Below are positions 43,848-55,143 of a stretch of 64,000 nucleotides of DNA, one piece after another. The stretch is from positions 108,248 through 172,247 of the forward strand of contig JAMXDE010000072.1 in the NCBI GenBank assembly GCA_026770025.1, given 5' to 3'. Each line of letters starts with the position of its first letter. Within the stretch, counting starts at the first letter, position 1. Both the position numbers and the translations under genes were made by a program. Under the pieces are notes generated by a model that did no database searches, was not told the DNA's origin, and worked only from the letters and a program-made list of their open reading frames with translations. Source of the stretch: Craspedostauros australis. Lineage: Eukaryota > Bacillariophyta > Bacillariophyceae > Mastogloiales > Achnanthaceae.

Positions 43848-43852
43848 CTTCA
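43848..43852 (+). repeat. Target-site duplication (left) CTTCA
   Basis: CTTCA immediately precedes the 5' LTR and is repeated at 55681-55685 just after the 3' LTR. Confidence 0.93.
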
Positions 43853-44380
43853 TAATAGAGCTAAACTAGTAACCACCTTAGCGAGAGAGACTACGAATCA
43901 TCCGACTCGTCAGCATTCCAGTAGGTCGAACGGACACTTCGCCGAACCCCACGTTTGGAGACAGATCCAGAACCTTGAAGCGGATCTTCGGAATTCGTGT
44001 CAGGGAACCAATGGGGTTCCGATAACCAAGTTTCTGACACCCACCATCGCCAAAACGCCGACGCACGGAACCAAAGCCACAACAACGAGCATCATCGCCC
44101 ATTGTCTCTCACAGAACCCAGACGACGGATCTCAACCCACGGTACTTGGGCTACACAACCCACACGCACTGTCATACAGGACATCACAGGAGATTCCCCT
44201 CGAAGAGAAGAACCATAGCACTAATCTCATAATCCGCACGTTTCTTCACCATCTACCAGTATTCTAAATTGACTACTTGTGGAACAGAAGACTCTCGTCC
44301 GGATCGCTTGCCAGTCAAGCCTCTGCCTACAGCTAAAGAACAGCCAACAAGACAACAGCCATTACGTTTGGGCTCTATTA
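43853..44380 (+). repeat. 5' LTR
   Basis: 528 bp, identical to 55153-55680 except for about three substitutions (CCACCTTAGCG against CCATCTTAGCA, and CTCGTC against CTCTTC). The ends form a perfect 9-bp inverted repeat, TAATAGAGC...GCTCTATTA, instead of TG...CA. Confidence 0.95.
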
Positions 44381-44398
44381 GATTAACAGTCGCAAAAG
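44381..44398 (+). other. Expected primer-binding position, no match recognised
   Basis: The bases after the 5' LTR (GATTAACAGTCGCAAAAG) should hold the primer-binding site but do not begin with TGG and do not resemble the initiator-Met tRNA 3' end. Priming by an internal tRNA segment is possible, as known for some copia elements. Confidence 0.4.
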
Positions 44399-44425
44399 AT
44401 TGTCAAGCTCTTAGACCTCTGCAAG

Positions 44426-47400
44426 ATGACCGTCACCCAACGCCTCCAAGCCTCCAACCGGCCACCTCCCAAGAGGAGCCCAGGAGACAGGACCGAAGCC
44501 TTCGAGACCCTTCCCGCGGACCCGAAGGACCCAAGCCTCTCTGCCATCCTTGATGGCACGCCAGGCTACCCAACGGCCGGGCCATCTTCGCTCTCCTTCA
44601 CAGAGATCGGAGTCGACTTCATCGAGGTCACCTTCCGACACCCCATCATCGTGGATGCATGGAACCGAAAGGAAAGAACCAACGAAACCGAAGTCGTGCG
44701 CCACGTCCACAAGACTACCTGGGACGCGTTCACGGAACTCAAACAGGAGTTCCGGATCAGCATCGAAACCGCCATGATCTTTGATCTCTTTCCAGCCAAG
44801 ACCCTCGCAGAAGAGAAGACCATCTCCCAACTGCTGATCACCATCCATGAAGAAGCCACCGACATGAACCCGGCATTAATCATGTTCAACCTCAAGCACC
44901 CGGACGACGTCGCAAGGAACTACGAGACAGGACTCCTCATCTACCACATCGGAGAATGGATCAGATCCATCGAAGTTGAAGAGGAATCCACTCTCGAATC
45001 CACCCTTGATGCGATGTTCACCGACACGGACACCACTGCCAAAGCCATGGCAGACTTCTGCCGTTCCGAACGATGCGGCAAACGCCATCACAACCAAGCC
45101 TGGTTGAATGCCATCGGGGAACACAAGAAAGCACTCTCCAACGCATCCGCAACTAGCATCTCATCTGGGTCAGAAGCATCTACCCATAGAACCGGACGCG
45201 ACAACGACAGCCACCCAGGAGGAACCCCATCTGGGCTCTCCCTCATGCTTGGCGGGAATACACCGCACCGTACCCCACCCAACTTCCAGAACGAAACCCA
45301 ACTCTCCAGCATCGCCAAGCAAGGATCACAAAACACGTCACCAGTGATCATCGACACCCGTGGCACCACTCCGCCCAACGAAGATACCGAACCAGGCACC
45401 GAATACGACCAACACCCTGGTAACGACGATACCGTAGACGTACCCGACAACCGCGGCCCCACGGGACGGAACCGACTCTTCCCCAACGTAGACCCCGCGA
45501 CGATCGGTGATTACAACCGCAACCCAACCGGCGCCAAGGTAGTAACCTTCGCCCCCGAAACGACCGCCGGAGGCCCAGGAGGTAACAACCCACTCCGGAT
45601 GAACCACCCAGAAAACGACGGGAACCGTCCACCCTACGATCGGAACCCGCGCCCCTACCACGATACCGCGGATACACCAGCCTCACATGGCGTGAGCGAC
45701 TATCGAGGCAACAACGGGCACGAACCCGTGAACCGAAACCCTGCCAGCAACCCACCCGCGAACCATGGGACAAGCCGTCCGCATCGAGGCAACCATGGAC
45801 CTCCAATTAACCATGGACACCACGGCGGCAACCCGTATGGACATCCCCCTTCCATGGGAAACCAATTTCCCCATGGCCCACCGCTTCCGATGTACCACGG
45901 AACCCACCCAGGAGGATTCCCGCCCATCGGAATCCCTATCCCCATGGGACATTTTCCCCATGGAGCCGGAGTTTTTCCAATGCCGCAAGGAGCCTTCACC
46001 CCTGTCGGACCTCCTCACCCCGGGTATCCACCACGACCACCCGCGTATGGGTACCGCCCAACCGAACCCAACGGAGGCTTCGGAAGACATGACCCTCGCA
46101 ACATGGGCCCGAACACCCCACACGGGCAACACGAATCCGGGTATGCACCCCATCGTGGACCCACCCGCGGCGAACCACCGGTCGCCCAGGCCAAGCTAAC
46201 GAAGCGACGCCCCATCCCTGACTCTGTCAAATTCACGAGTGACGCGGCATCCTTCCAAGTGGTGAAACACCAAATCCATGCCCACCTCCTTGGAAACGAC
46301 ATGGCATACCTGATCAACGACCAGTTTCGGCATCGATACCATTCCCAAGGAATCCACGCGATCAAGGACCACATCGACCCGGTGACAGGAGTGCCAACAA
46401 CCACCTCACCAGAACAAGTCGCGAGCGATGTCAGGACCCTATTCGCGGGACTATACTCCGTCTTCGCCGGCGGCCCAGCACATGGACTCGCCACCAGAGG
46501 ACTCCTCACCGAAGACGGTATCCTATTCTGGAATGAACTCCTCAATACCTACAATAACGACTGGATCAGAGGAATGGAGGTCGACTCTCTGATGAAGAGG
46601 GTACACGACTTCAACCCCAGCAGACAGGACCTGGGATCCTATGTGAAGGAAATCCAGGATATATTCGCGAACGTGAATTTCCTGGCGACCAATCCGGATC
46701 AACAAGTCTCCGACGCGCAACAACGTCGCACGCTCCTTAACCATCTCATCGGTTGCGACGACATCAACGTTCGCACCATGGTCCGGAGCATCGAGCGAAG
46801 CCCGGACATGCAGTCGATGGGAGCCACCTGCATGTACCTCATCTCCGAGTCCGCCAGGGACAATGCGGTAGCCAACAACCAGCGGGGATCAAGGTCCGGC
46901 AAACGCAGGATCTTCAAGGCAACCGCCGAAACCAACCAAGATCAAGGTGAATCCAACACTGAGATGGTCATCAATGCCATTTCGAAGAAACTACAGGAGG
47001 ATCCCACTTTCATCTCACAAGAGGTATTCGATGGACTACCCGAGAAGGTCCGTCGAGTGATCATGAAACTCCGCAGTTCCCTCCGCTGGGCCCGCCGCAA
47101 TAACGACCGGAACGGATCCGGATTCACCCGCGTCGAGGGCAAGAAGGAGCAGGAAGAACCCCAACCACCTGCCAGCGTGAAAACCCCAGAGAAAGGGGAG
47201 GAATCCAAGCCACACAAGCAGTATGGAGGTGTCACCCACGCGAACCTGGCCAGGTACACCGCAGGATCCACCGAGGGATCTGATTCCCAGGACGGGAATG
47301 GATCGGACCTATCCTCGATTGACGCTTCGGAGCTTGCCAAGTTCCTAGTCGATTATGGAGGACACGAGGAGAACGGCAACGACCGACTCGTGAAAATGAT

Positions 47401-50400
47401 CACGATGAGTGACTCATCCGACGCCCCAAGCCCTATCGATCCACCAGAATCCAATCAACGCCAATCAGTACCCGAACAACTGATCAACCTGGCGACCTTC
47501 TCTCCGCAAACATACGCGGTATGTGACGGAGGCGCACAATGCTGCGTTATCGGGAACAAGGACCGGGTCTGGAAGATTGACTACATCTACCCGCATCGGA
47601 CGTACAACATCGTCGGTGCCGTGGCCAGCACGATGAGGAAGAACAACCTCGCGGTGGTAGACGCAAGTATCAAAGCCAGGACCAGAGAAGGCAACGAAGT
47701 GATCCTCCGGATCTATGAAGCCGCTCTGAACGTCGACAGTCGGGTGACGCTGCTCTCCGACCACCAAATTCGGGCCAGTGGAGCCGTCCTCGATACGGTT
47801 TCATCGGAACACCGGGCATCGTTCGCGACATCAGGCACAGGCCGACAATGCCTAATGCCTAACGAAGACACGACAATCAACTTGGAGATGCGAGACGCGC
47901 TGATGACGTTCGACGTTTTTCCCATCATGGAGGACGATGAGGATCTGCCCACCTATGACATCACCCCAAAGCAAGGATGGAACCCTTCAGATCACCAAGG
48001 AGGACACGTATGCAACGTGCCCATGGGTTGCTACCTTACCAGGGACCCAATTGGAGGAGACAAGGTTGTCGACTGGAATGACCAACATGATGCACCGCGT
48101 GACGCTGGAGCAATGGATCCAAGCGCCCACAATGCATCAAAGGATCCCACGGAACCCAGGACACGCCAAGCCATAGACGGTATCCCGGATGACCCCATGG
48201 AAAGACGAGAATCCATGGACCCCAACGCCCACCATTCAGATGAACACGCCACAGGAGACTCCAACCGTGTACACGAGGAGTACCCCAAGGTGGACGCATT
48301 CCTTGACACTCTAAGTCTCGAGGAACTCATCGGAATGTCACATGCAATCGACACGGTAACATTCGCGAAATCGGCTACCGACACTGCCATCTCGATCCAA
48401 GGCACCCTTTTCGACATGGTGGACAATCTCTCCGCGGGAGACATCGACCACCTATACAGGGAGCTGGGCATCGATCGCGAGGCCAACGCAGTAGGAACGG
48501 ACCAAATGGGATACATCGAGCCAGCCAACGTTCTATCGACAAAGGTATCAGATCCGGATGACGAGGCCGACAGCGCCATCTCATCCTTACACTCGGTAGG
48601 ATCCGAACCGGCGTTCCAGAGAAATCGGGAGACTTTTCGTATCCCCAACGAGATCGGCGTGACCAAGGCAACTCGCATCGACACCCTCCGGGGAGACCCG
48701 CGAAACGCACCTGAATACCACAGGCACACCAAGAGCGAGAACCCCGCCGGGATCGACGACCCGGGAAAGGACAATCCCATGGACACCATGGACCGACACC
48801 CTGCGGAAGCTATGACCGAGTACAGCCACCAAGGGTTCCCGTTCCGAGCTAAATGGAAGTCCATCGATCTTCACAAGATCCGACCGTACCTCGGGTACCT
48901 GCCCACGCACGTGATCAAACAGACCCTTGCCAGAACCACACAACTTATGCGGGCAGTGATCACCTACCCTATGCGAAGGCACAAGAAATCCAGATTCGAG
49001 TGGATGCGACGACAACGAATCCGGGAGATCGTGGCGACGGACACCATATTCTCCAACGTCAAGTCTTTTGGAGACGGATACTCCATGGCGCAAATCTTCT
49101 ACGGGACATCCTCCCACATGATCAACGCATATGGCCTGAAGAAGAAAGAAGGAGTTTTCGTCGCCTTCCAGGATTTCATCAGGACAGAGGGTGCACCATG
49201 GGCCTTCCACAGCGACAACGCGAAGGAACAGACCGGAGAGAAGGTCCTCAAGCTTCTTAGGGACCTCCACATCAAATCAAGGCTGACAGAACCGCACAAC
49301 CAGCAACAGAACCCGGCCGAGCACAACGCCATCCTGTACATGAAGCGATGTGTCACGACGCTCATCGACCGGACAGGGGCACCACCAAAAGCATGGTTCC
49401 ACGCTTTCCGATACATGTGCTACGTGCACAACCACACATCAGACCCGTCCCTACGGTACGCAATCCCATACACCGTACGACACGGAGAGACCGTTGACAT
49501 CTCTGCGCTCTTGACTTTCCAATTCTACGAGAAGGTCTTGTACCATGACCCCAACGCTACCTTCCCGAACTCGAAGGAGAAGTCAGGATACTGGCTCGGC
49601 GTGGCAGAATCCCATGGGGACTTCCTCACCTACCACGTGCTGGATGACGAATCCCGACGTGTACTGGTACGAAGCGTGGTCCGCCCCTTCAGGAAGGGTA
49701 TAAACAACAACAGGCGTGTCACCTTCGACCAAGACATGGACCCCGAGACGGATAACCCCAGCACACGGACCCCGCTGGAACTGTCTGGTACCCCACAAGG
49801 ATGGAAGACCAAGATCCCACCTAAAAGAGGGTACGCAGCGACGGCCAAGACGACGCACCCACGGGCATGGGAGAACAAGACCAACAAACCGACGCAACCT
49901 ACCGGGATCCCCAATTCAGGGGAGGCACGGAACACAGGACCTGTCACTCGATCCCAAACGTTGACCAAACGGACAGCGAAGGCACCCACGACGCGTGACA
50001 CCGAGAAGGACAAACCGCGAACGAACCGCGATACGCCAGACAGGGGAGACTCTGACCCAGGGTCTTCGTACCTTCCGTGTTCGTCGGGACCACCATCATA
50101 CCAACGCATGGATGACGGCCCCGAAGAAAGGGGAGGGAATAAGAGGACCAAGCAAAACAAACGATCTGTTTTGTCAACAGGTACCAGGAAAGGCATCCCA
50201 TGGAAGAACATCGTCCATGGAACGATCAGATCCATAATCCAAACCATCGCAGCGGATCCAGTCACGACAGGCGTGAACACCGCGCCACCGCAAAGGGTAC
50301 CCACCCTAACAAACCATCCAGGGAACCCGAGGCAGAACCCACCAGGGTGCAACACGAACATCCCATGGGACACGACATCCGTCTCCTTTGCCTGCAACCT

Positions 50401-53400
50401 GACGGCAACAGAAGTCAACCAACTCGCATACCTGGCCCAATGTGACCAGTACACCGAAAGAGACAACTTCATCCTCGATGGAAGGAACCTCAACTGGAAG
50501 GCAAAGAGAATCACTCGTCACCACCACGAGACACGAGAGGACGGAACCACCGAAGCAATCCTAGAGATCCTATGGATGAACGGAATGCGATCATGGTGCA
50601 GGATGGGAGACCTAAGGGCCCAACAGCCGGACATCATCATCGAATACACCGAACAGAACCGCCTACAGGACCAGAAAGGGTTCGAATGGGTGGAACTCCA
50701 CAGAGCAAGGAACCAGCACATGCGATCAATGCTAGCCACCAAACTGGCAAACCACCGCCCAGGAAACAAGTACAAGTTCGGCACCCTGGTACCCAATAGC
50801 CTGAAACACGCCATGGCTATCGACAGCCTCAACGGAAACGGACTCTGGAGCGAAGCTATCAACAAGGAACTGGACCAGATCAAACGGTTGGGAACCTTCA
50901 GACAACCAAGACCGGACGAAGCACTCGATGGGTACACCAAGATCCCATACCACATCGTCTACGACGTGAAGTTCGACCTACGTCGAAAGGCAAGACTGGT
51001 GGCAAACGGGAACAAGACGTCCCCACCAACAGAAGATGTATACTCAGGAGTGGTAGCATCAGACACCATCCGAATCGCCTTCGCCATCGCAGCAGCCAAC
51101 GGACTGAGAGCATACGCTGGCGACGTAGGGAACGCGTTCCTATACGCCGACACCCTCGAGAAATGCTACATCCGAGCAGGTCCTGAATTTGGTAACCTCG
51201 AAGGCAAACCCCTCATCATCCAAAAGGGACTCTACGGCCTGAGGACATCAAGTGCGAGGTTTCACGAACACTTCGCGGACACCCTCCGAACCATGGGATT
51301 CCTACCCTCCAAGGCCGACAATGACATCTACACCCGAGAAGCCGACGACCACTACGAAATGATCACCACGTACGTGGATGATGTACTGGTCTTCAGTAAG
51401 GACCCCATCCCAATCATCGACGACCTCAAGAAACGGTACACCATGAAACAATGCGGTGACCCAGAGTACTACCTTGGCGGGAACATCGTCGACCTTCCCA
51501 AGAACTGGAAGGACAGGGGAGTCAACATCGGACTCTCGGCCCAGACGTATATCGGAAACGTCATCAAACGAGTGGAGCAACTAGTAGGGAAGACAATCCC
51601 GAAGGCATCCACCCCCATGGTAGAGGCCTGCCACCCAGAAAGCGACACCTCGGACTTCACAAGCGCTGAAGACGCCAGGACCTACCGATCGATACTGGGT
51701 TGCCTCAATTGGGTCGTGACCCTCGGGAGGCTGGACATCCAATACGCCACGACGACGATGGCACGGTTCGCCATGGCACCAAGGGAAGGACACCTTTTGA
51801 CCATCCAACGTATCATTGGATACCTCAAAGGTCGAGAAAGGGGAGCCATCCTCTGCGACCCCAACCCAGTGGACCACACAAACATCGACACCACCCTCTC
51901 AAGCCATTGGAGAGAATTCTACCCTACCGCATCTGAGGTCACCCCCATATCAGTACCAGCACCAAAAGGGAAACCGGTCCAAATCACGTGTTACGTGGAC
52001 GCTGACCATGGCCATGACCAGGTCACACGGAAATCAATGACGGGCGTGGTTCTACTGATCAACAGCACCATCGTCAAAACCATATGCAAACGACAGAACA
52101 CAGTGGAGACATCAACCTACGGATCCGAATTGGTAGCCGCCAGGATAGCTACCGAGGCGGTCACAGGTCTGCGCTACATGCTGAGAGACCTCGGAGTCCC
52201 CATCGACGGACCCGCAATCATGCTCGGAGACAACAAAGCGGTGGTACTCAATACTACGGTTCCATCCTCAACGCTGAAGAAGAAACACTGCTCATTGGCC
52301 TTTCACCAAATCCGGGAATGCATCGCCGCTGGAATCATCGTGTTCGCCCACATTGCGTCAGTCGACAACATCGCCGACATACTCACCAAGCCCCTTTCCA
52401 AAACACCATTCCACCACATCACGTCGAGAACGATATTCCGGAACTCAATCCATGAGTCCGGATACCACAGCGAAACCATATCACAAGCCATAACAATGAG
52501 CAGGACGACCAGAGCAGACGATGATCCCGATATAATGGCCACGGAGACGCAAGAACCACCACCACCGAAGGAAGAACACACTATGAGTGTGAACATGGCA
52601 AGGTATCAACAAACCTCAATGAAATACAGCCCGACATCAAAAACCCTTCGGCTAACCAGAACCCAACGAGAACCGAACCCCCTCGAAACGGCACAAAGGA
52701 AATCACCCAGAACCATCAAGCGCACCAAGAGCACACCGGCCTCGACCAACCGCCAACAGACGCGAAATTCCAATGTCGTATACGACATGACCGACAACCG
52801 TAACACGAATCAGAACCACGAGCCAGCCGGCGCGCCAACCGCCAATTTCACGATCCGGCGTGGCGACACACCACCATCAGCCCTCACAGACGAATTCAGC
52901 GCACTATCGAGTATCAACCCCTCATGTGGAAGCGACGTCCTCTACTACCCAAGAGACATGCTGGAGACAGGGCCCATCATGCCAAGGAACCAATCACACG
53001 TCGCCACATCGACCAAGTTCCGGAAACCGCCACCCGGAGTCACCATGCCAGCCATCAAAGAAGGCAACTGTGAAACTTCCTTCCACACGGGCCTGACACC
53101 TCGGGCTTTCGTCACACCTGAGCACGAAACATACAGGTGCGACATGCTGATCGCTGATCTCCAAGAAGACCTGGCACGGAACGCGACCGCACCCTCTATT
53201 GCATTCCGCGACATGAACATGCTTTCACCACAAAAACGGAGCCGTCACAACCAGGACCCCAGACACAACCTCTCCCCATTCCAGACAAGGACACGCAAGA
53301 TGACATTCCCGAAGTACTCCCCGTTCTACAAGGGCATCCATTGTCCCGTCCCCGGATCCAGAGTGCTATATCCCGCAGGAAAGAAGGGACCCTTCCAAGG

Positions 53401-55054
53401 AATCGTCGTCGGATACAGTGGCCGCAGAGTCCGAATCTTCTGCACGAAGGGAAACGAGAACACACCAGCCGGCCGTGTTTCCCACGTAGAGAAACAATCC
53501 ATCTACCCCCTCACCCTCTCCGAGTACCTGGATGACAACCTCCAACCCACCGAGGTCCTCAGCATCGCCATAGCCGATGGCCAGTGCTTCTACCCCGCTC
53601 AAGACGGCGCATGGGCCGAACTAACCGACGAGTTCCGCGCGATCATGCGGAAGCCATCCATATGCCACTTCTTCAAGGTGAGGAAGAACCGGATCCCAAT
53701 CATCCTCACACGAGCAAGGAAGGCACGAATGGTCCGGAAACAAAGCGACACCCTCGCCACCAACTTCGCACGAGAGAAGAAAGCACTCGCGAACGAGCCT
53801 TTTCCCCCTTCCGATGATGATGAGATGGTCAATGGGATACCATCCCTCGAAGATACCCGTCCCAGTCTCGAAGAGGGAGAGACACCAGAAGGCAGGTTCC
53901 TGGATGAGATCCCTGACGGATTCTTCGACGAGAAGATGACCGCAGAAGAAGCCAGCCACCAGGAGTCTGAATCAGAGGCGCACCACGATGGAGACCAAGA
54001 ATCGCAGGACCCAGGAAGCGTGATTGACGTGGAAGCAGAGATCGCGAGTGGAGCGGTGATCAGCCATCCCAGACCTCCCGTCAGACGATCATCACGACCA
54101 TCACCGGCGTCCAAAATCTTGACCGCCACGCGAGATGGACAAGGGTATACCGACAAGGTACGCCCAAAGCCCATAATCCCAACCGACCATTCCGTGGACA
54201 GCGCGTCCATCCCAGAGCCCGGCGACAGTGACGATTCTGGGTCCATCTACCGACCAGAAGGCAAGCCGATCAAACGGAACCAAGCGTCGCGACGACCCAG
54301 CTCTGGAGCCAACAGCAAGCAAAGCAATCGCCCCAAAAGAGAGGGGCTCTTCGACGAATCCGAGGACTCCACCATTTCCTCGGGAATGTCGGGAATCAAG
54401 ACGATCAAACAGGTCAGGTCCGCCAAGAAAACCACGAGTGGGACCATCAACGCGAAGAAAGCTCCCATCACGGTCGCGGAGAATCCTCCCGAGGCAGCAG
54501 AGCCGATGCCTCCCTCAACCCAAGACGAACAACCAGAGCCTCCTACACTACCGGAGGAACCAATTGATGATGACGTACCGGTAGCAACCGCGTACCCGGC
54601 ACCTGTGATCCACAATGAGGATGTGAACGCCAACACTCACAGTTTTCCCATCCTGAACCATCCCCTACCATTGACTCCCAGCACTCCGGAGACCAGCAAC
54701 GCTAACAAGAGGGCCCGGACGGAGCCCCGACCAGCGATTGCATACCCATCGCCACGACGTCTTTGGTCTGGATACATCATGTCCAGCAACCATGGACCAG
54801 CGATGATGCAACCATCCATGTTCCAGATGCCCCACGACCCCACAGCTCAGATCAAGGCCGTCCTCCAAAACGACGAGAGGACTCCTATGGTCATCCAAAC
54901 CCTCGCTGATATCCTTTTTCGCGGAGGGTTTGACCACATCAACCAAGTCCAGCAGGTCAGCATCACCTCCTCGTTGAATGAGGCATTGGAAACCATGCTC
55001 ACCAACCGCCATCAACGCCGCGGCTTCTACGACAACAACGAACAGCCCGAATGA
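44426..55054 (+). CDS. copia Gag-Pol polyprotein with long C-terminal extension (3,542 aa)
   Basis: Single uninterrupted frame from ATG 44426. Residues 1-300 form an unrecognised N-terminal part. About 425-590 is a Pro/Gly/His-rich low-complexity stretch. About 600-840 looks like the copia Gag core, with no CCHC knuckle seen. Protease: CDGGAQC, D1034. Integrase: D1539 (VATDTIF), D1597 (HSDNAK), E1632 (NPAEHN), with 34 residues between the last two. Reverse transcriptase: AYAGDVGNAFLYA and YVDD at 2316-2319. RNase H: CYVDADHG (D2525), ETSTYGSEL, LGDNKAV, ADILTKPL, ending near 2672. A further 860 or so residues follow. They include a compact segment at about 2965-3060 (PGSRVLYPAGKKGPFQGIVV...), reminiscent of a small beta-barrel, then acidic and Pro/Ser-rich sequence with NKRART, and a helical end. 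All catalytic residues are present, so the element may be active. Confidence 0.95.
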   Translation: MTVTQRLQASNRPPPKRSPGDRTEAFETLPADPKDPSLSAILDGTPGYPTAGPSSLSFTEIGVDFIEVTFRHPIIVDAWNRKERTNETEVVRHVHKTTWDAFTELKQEFRISIETAMIFDLFPAKTLAEEKTISQLLITIHEEATDMNPALIMFNLKHPDDVARNYETGLLIYHIGEWIRSIEVEEESTLESTLDAMFTDTDTTAKAMADFCRSERCGKRHHNQAWLNAIGEHKKALSNASATSISSGSEASTHRTGRDNDSHPGGTPSGLSLMLGGNTPHRTPPNFQNETQLSSIAKQGSQNTSPVIIDTRGTTPPNEDTEPGTEYDQHPGNDDTVDVPDNRGPTGRNRLFPNVDPATIGDYNRNPTGAKVVTFAPETTAGGPGGNNPLRMNHPENDGNRPPYDRNPRPYHDTADTPASHGVSDYRGNNGHEPVNRNPASNPPANHGTSRPHRGNHGPPINHGHHGGNPYGHPPSMGNQFPHGPPLPMYHGTHPGGFPPIGIPIPMGHFPHGAGVFPMPQGAFTPVGPPHPGYPPRPPAYGYRPTEPNGGFGRHDPRNMGPNTPHGQHESGYAPHRGPTRGEPPVAQAKLTKRRPIPDSVKFTSDAASFQVVKHQIHAHLLGNDMAYLINDQFRHRYHSQGIHAIKDHIDPVTGVPTTTSPEQVASDVRTLFAGLYSVFAGGPAHGLATRGLLTEDGILFWNELLNTYNNDWIRGMEVDSLMKRVHDFNPSRQDLGSYVKEIQDIFANVNFLATNPDQQVSDAQQRRTLLNHLIGCDDINVRTMVRSIERSPDMQSMGATCMYLISESARDNAVANNQRGSRSGKRRIFKATAETNQDQGESNTEMVINAISKKLQEDPTFISQEVFDGLPEKVRRVIMKLRSSLRWARRNNDRNGSGFTRVEGKKEQEEPQPPASVKTPEKGEESKPHKQYGGVTHANLARYTAGSTEGSDSQDGNGSDLSSIDASELAKFLVDYGGHEENGNDRLVKMITMSDSSDAPSPIDPPESNQRQSVPEQLINLATFSPQTYAVCDGGAQCCVIGNKDRVWKIDYIYPHRTYNIVGAVASTMRKNNLAVVDASIKARTREGNEVILRIYEAALNVDSRVTLLSDHQIRASGAVLDTVSSEHRASFATSGTGRQCLMPNEDTTINLEMRDALMTFDVFPIMEDDEDLPTYDITPKQGWNPSDHQGGHVCNVPMGCYLTRDPIGGDKVVDWNDQHDAPRDAGAMDPSAHNASKDPTEPRTRQAIDGIPDDPMERRESMDPNAHHSDEHATGDSNRVHEEYPKVDAFLDTLSLEELIGMSHAIDTVTFAKSATDTAISIQGTLFDMVDNLSAGDIDHLYRELGIDREANAVGTDQMGYIEPANVLSTKVSDPDDEADSAISSLHSVGSEPAFQRNRETFRIPNEIGVTKATRIDTLRGDPRNAPEYHRHTKSENPAGIDDPGKDNPMDTMDRHPAEAMTEYSHQGFPFRAKWKSIDLHKIRPYLGYLPTHVIKQTLARTTQLMRAVITYPMRRHKKSRFEWMRRQRIREIVATDTIFSNVKSFGDGYSMAQIFYGTSSHMINAYGLKKKEGVFVAFQDFIRTEGAPWAFHSDNAKEQTGEKVLKLLRDLHIKSRLTEPHNQQQNPAEHNAILYMKRCVTTLIDRTGAPPKAWFHAFRYMCYVHNHTSDPSLRYAIPYTVRHGETVDISALLTFQFYEKVLYHDPNATFPNSKEKSGYWLGVAESHGDFLTYHVLDDESRRVLVRSVVRPFRKGINNNRRVTFDQDMDPETDNPSTRTPLELSGTPQGWKTKIPPKRGYAATAKTTHPRAWENKTNKPTQPTGIPNSGEARNTGPVTRSQTLTKRTAKAPTTRDTEKDKPRTNRDTPDRGDSDPGSSYLPCSSGPPSYQRMDDGPEERGGNKRTKQNKRSVLSTGTRKGIPWKNIVHGTIRSIIQTIAADPVTTGVNTAPPQRVPTLTNHPGNPRQNPPGCNTNIPWDTTSVSFACNLTATEVNQLAYLAQCDQYTERDNFILDGRNLNWKAKRITRHHHETREDGTTEAILEILWMNGMRSWCRMGDLRAQQPDIIIEYTEQNRLQDQKGFEWVELHRARNQHMRSMLATKLANHRPGNKYKFGTLVPNSLKHAMAIDSLNGNGLWSEAINKELDQIKRLGTFRQPRPDEALDGYTKIPYHIVYDVKFDLRRKARLVANGNKTSPPTEDVYSGVVASDTIRIAFAIAAANGLRAYAGDVGNAFLYADTLEKCYIRAGPEFGNLEGKPLIIQKGLYGLRTSSARFHEHFADTLRTMGFLPSKADNDIYTREADDHYEMITTYVDDVLVFSKDPIPIIDDLKKRYTMKQCGDPEYYLGGNIVDLPKNWKDRGVNIGLSAQTYIGNVIKRVEQLVGKTIPKASTPMVEACHPESDTSDFTSAEDARTYRSILGCLNWVVTLGRLDIQYATTTMARFAMAPREGHLLTIQRIIGYLKGRERGAILCDPNPVDHTNIDTTLSSHWREFYPTASEVTPISVPAPKGKPVQITCYVDADHGHDQVTRKSMTGVVLLINSTIVKTICKRQNTVETSTYGSELVAARIATEAVTGLRYMLRDLGVPIDGPAIMLGDNKAVVLNTTVPSSTLKKKHCSLAFHQIRECIAAGIIVFAHIASVDNIADILTKPLSKTPFHHITSRTIFRNSIHESGYHSETISQAITMSRTTRADDDPDIMATETQEPPPPKEEHTMSVNMARYQQTSMKYSPTSKTLRLTRTQREPNPLETAQRKSPRTIKRTKSTPASTNRQQTRNSNVVYDMTDNRNTNQNHEPAGAPTANFTIRRGDTPPSALTDEFSALSSINPSCGSDVLYYPRDMLETGPIMPRNQSHVATSTKFRKPPPGVTMPAIKEGNCETSFHTGLTPRAFVTPEHETYRCDMLIADLQEDLARNATAPSIAFRDMNMLSPQKRSRHNQDPRHNLSPFQTRTRKMTFPKYSPFYKGIHCPVPGSRVLYPAGKKGPFQGIVVGYSGRRVRIFCTKGNENTPAGRVSHVEKQSIYPLTLSEYLDDNLQPTEVLSIAIADGQCFYPAQDGAWAELTDEFRAIMRKPSICHFFKVRKNRIPIILTRARKARMVRKQSDTLATNFAREKKALANEPFPPSDDDEMVNGIPSLEDTRPSLEEGETPEGRFLDEIPDGFFDEKMTAEEASHQESESEAHHDGDQESQDPGSVIDVEAEIASGAVISHPRPPVRRSSRPSPASKILTATRDGQGYTDKVRPKPIIPTDHSVDSASIPEPGDSDDSGSIYRPEGKPIKRNQASRRPSSGANSKQSNRPKREGLFDESEDSTISSGMSGIKTIKQVRSAKKTTSGTINAKKAPITVAENPPEAAEPMPPSTQDEQPEPPTLPEEPIDDDVPVATAYPAPVIHNEDVNANTHSFPILNHPLPLTPSTPETSNANKRARTEPRPAIAYPSPRRLWSGYIMSSNHGPAMMQPSMFQMPHDPTAQIKAVLQNDERTPMVIQTLADILFRGGFDHINQVQQVSITSSLNEALETMLTNRHQRRGFYDNNEQPE

Positions 55055-55143
55055 AGCCCGCTCGCCGCCATCTTGGGCGGCGGAACAAACCACACTATGA
55101 TTAGCTTTCTTGCTTTCAGTCAACTCACGTTTCGACGTGAGAT

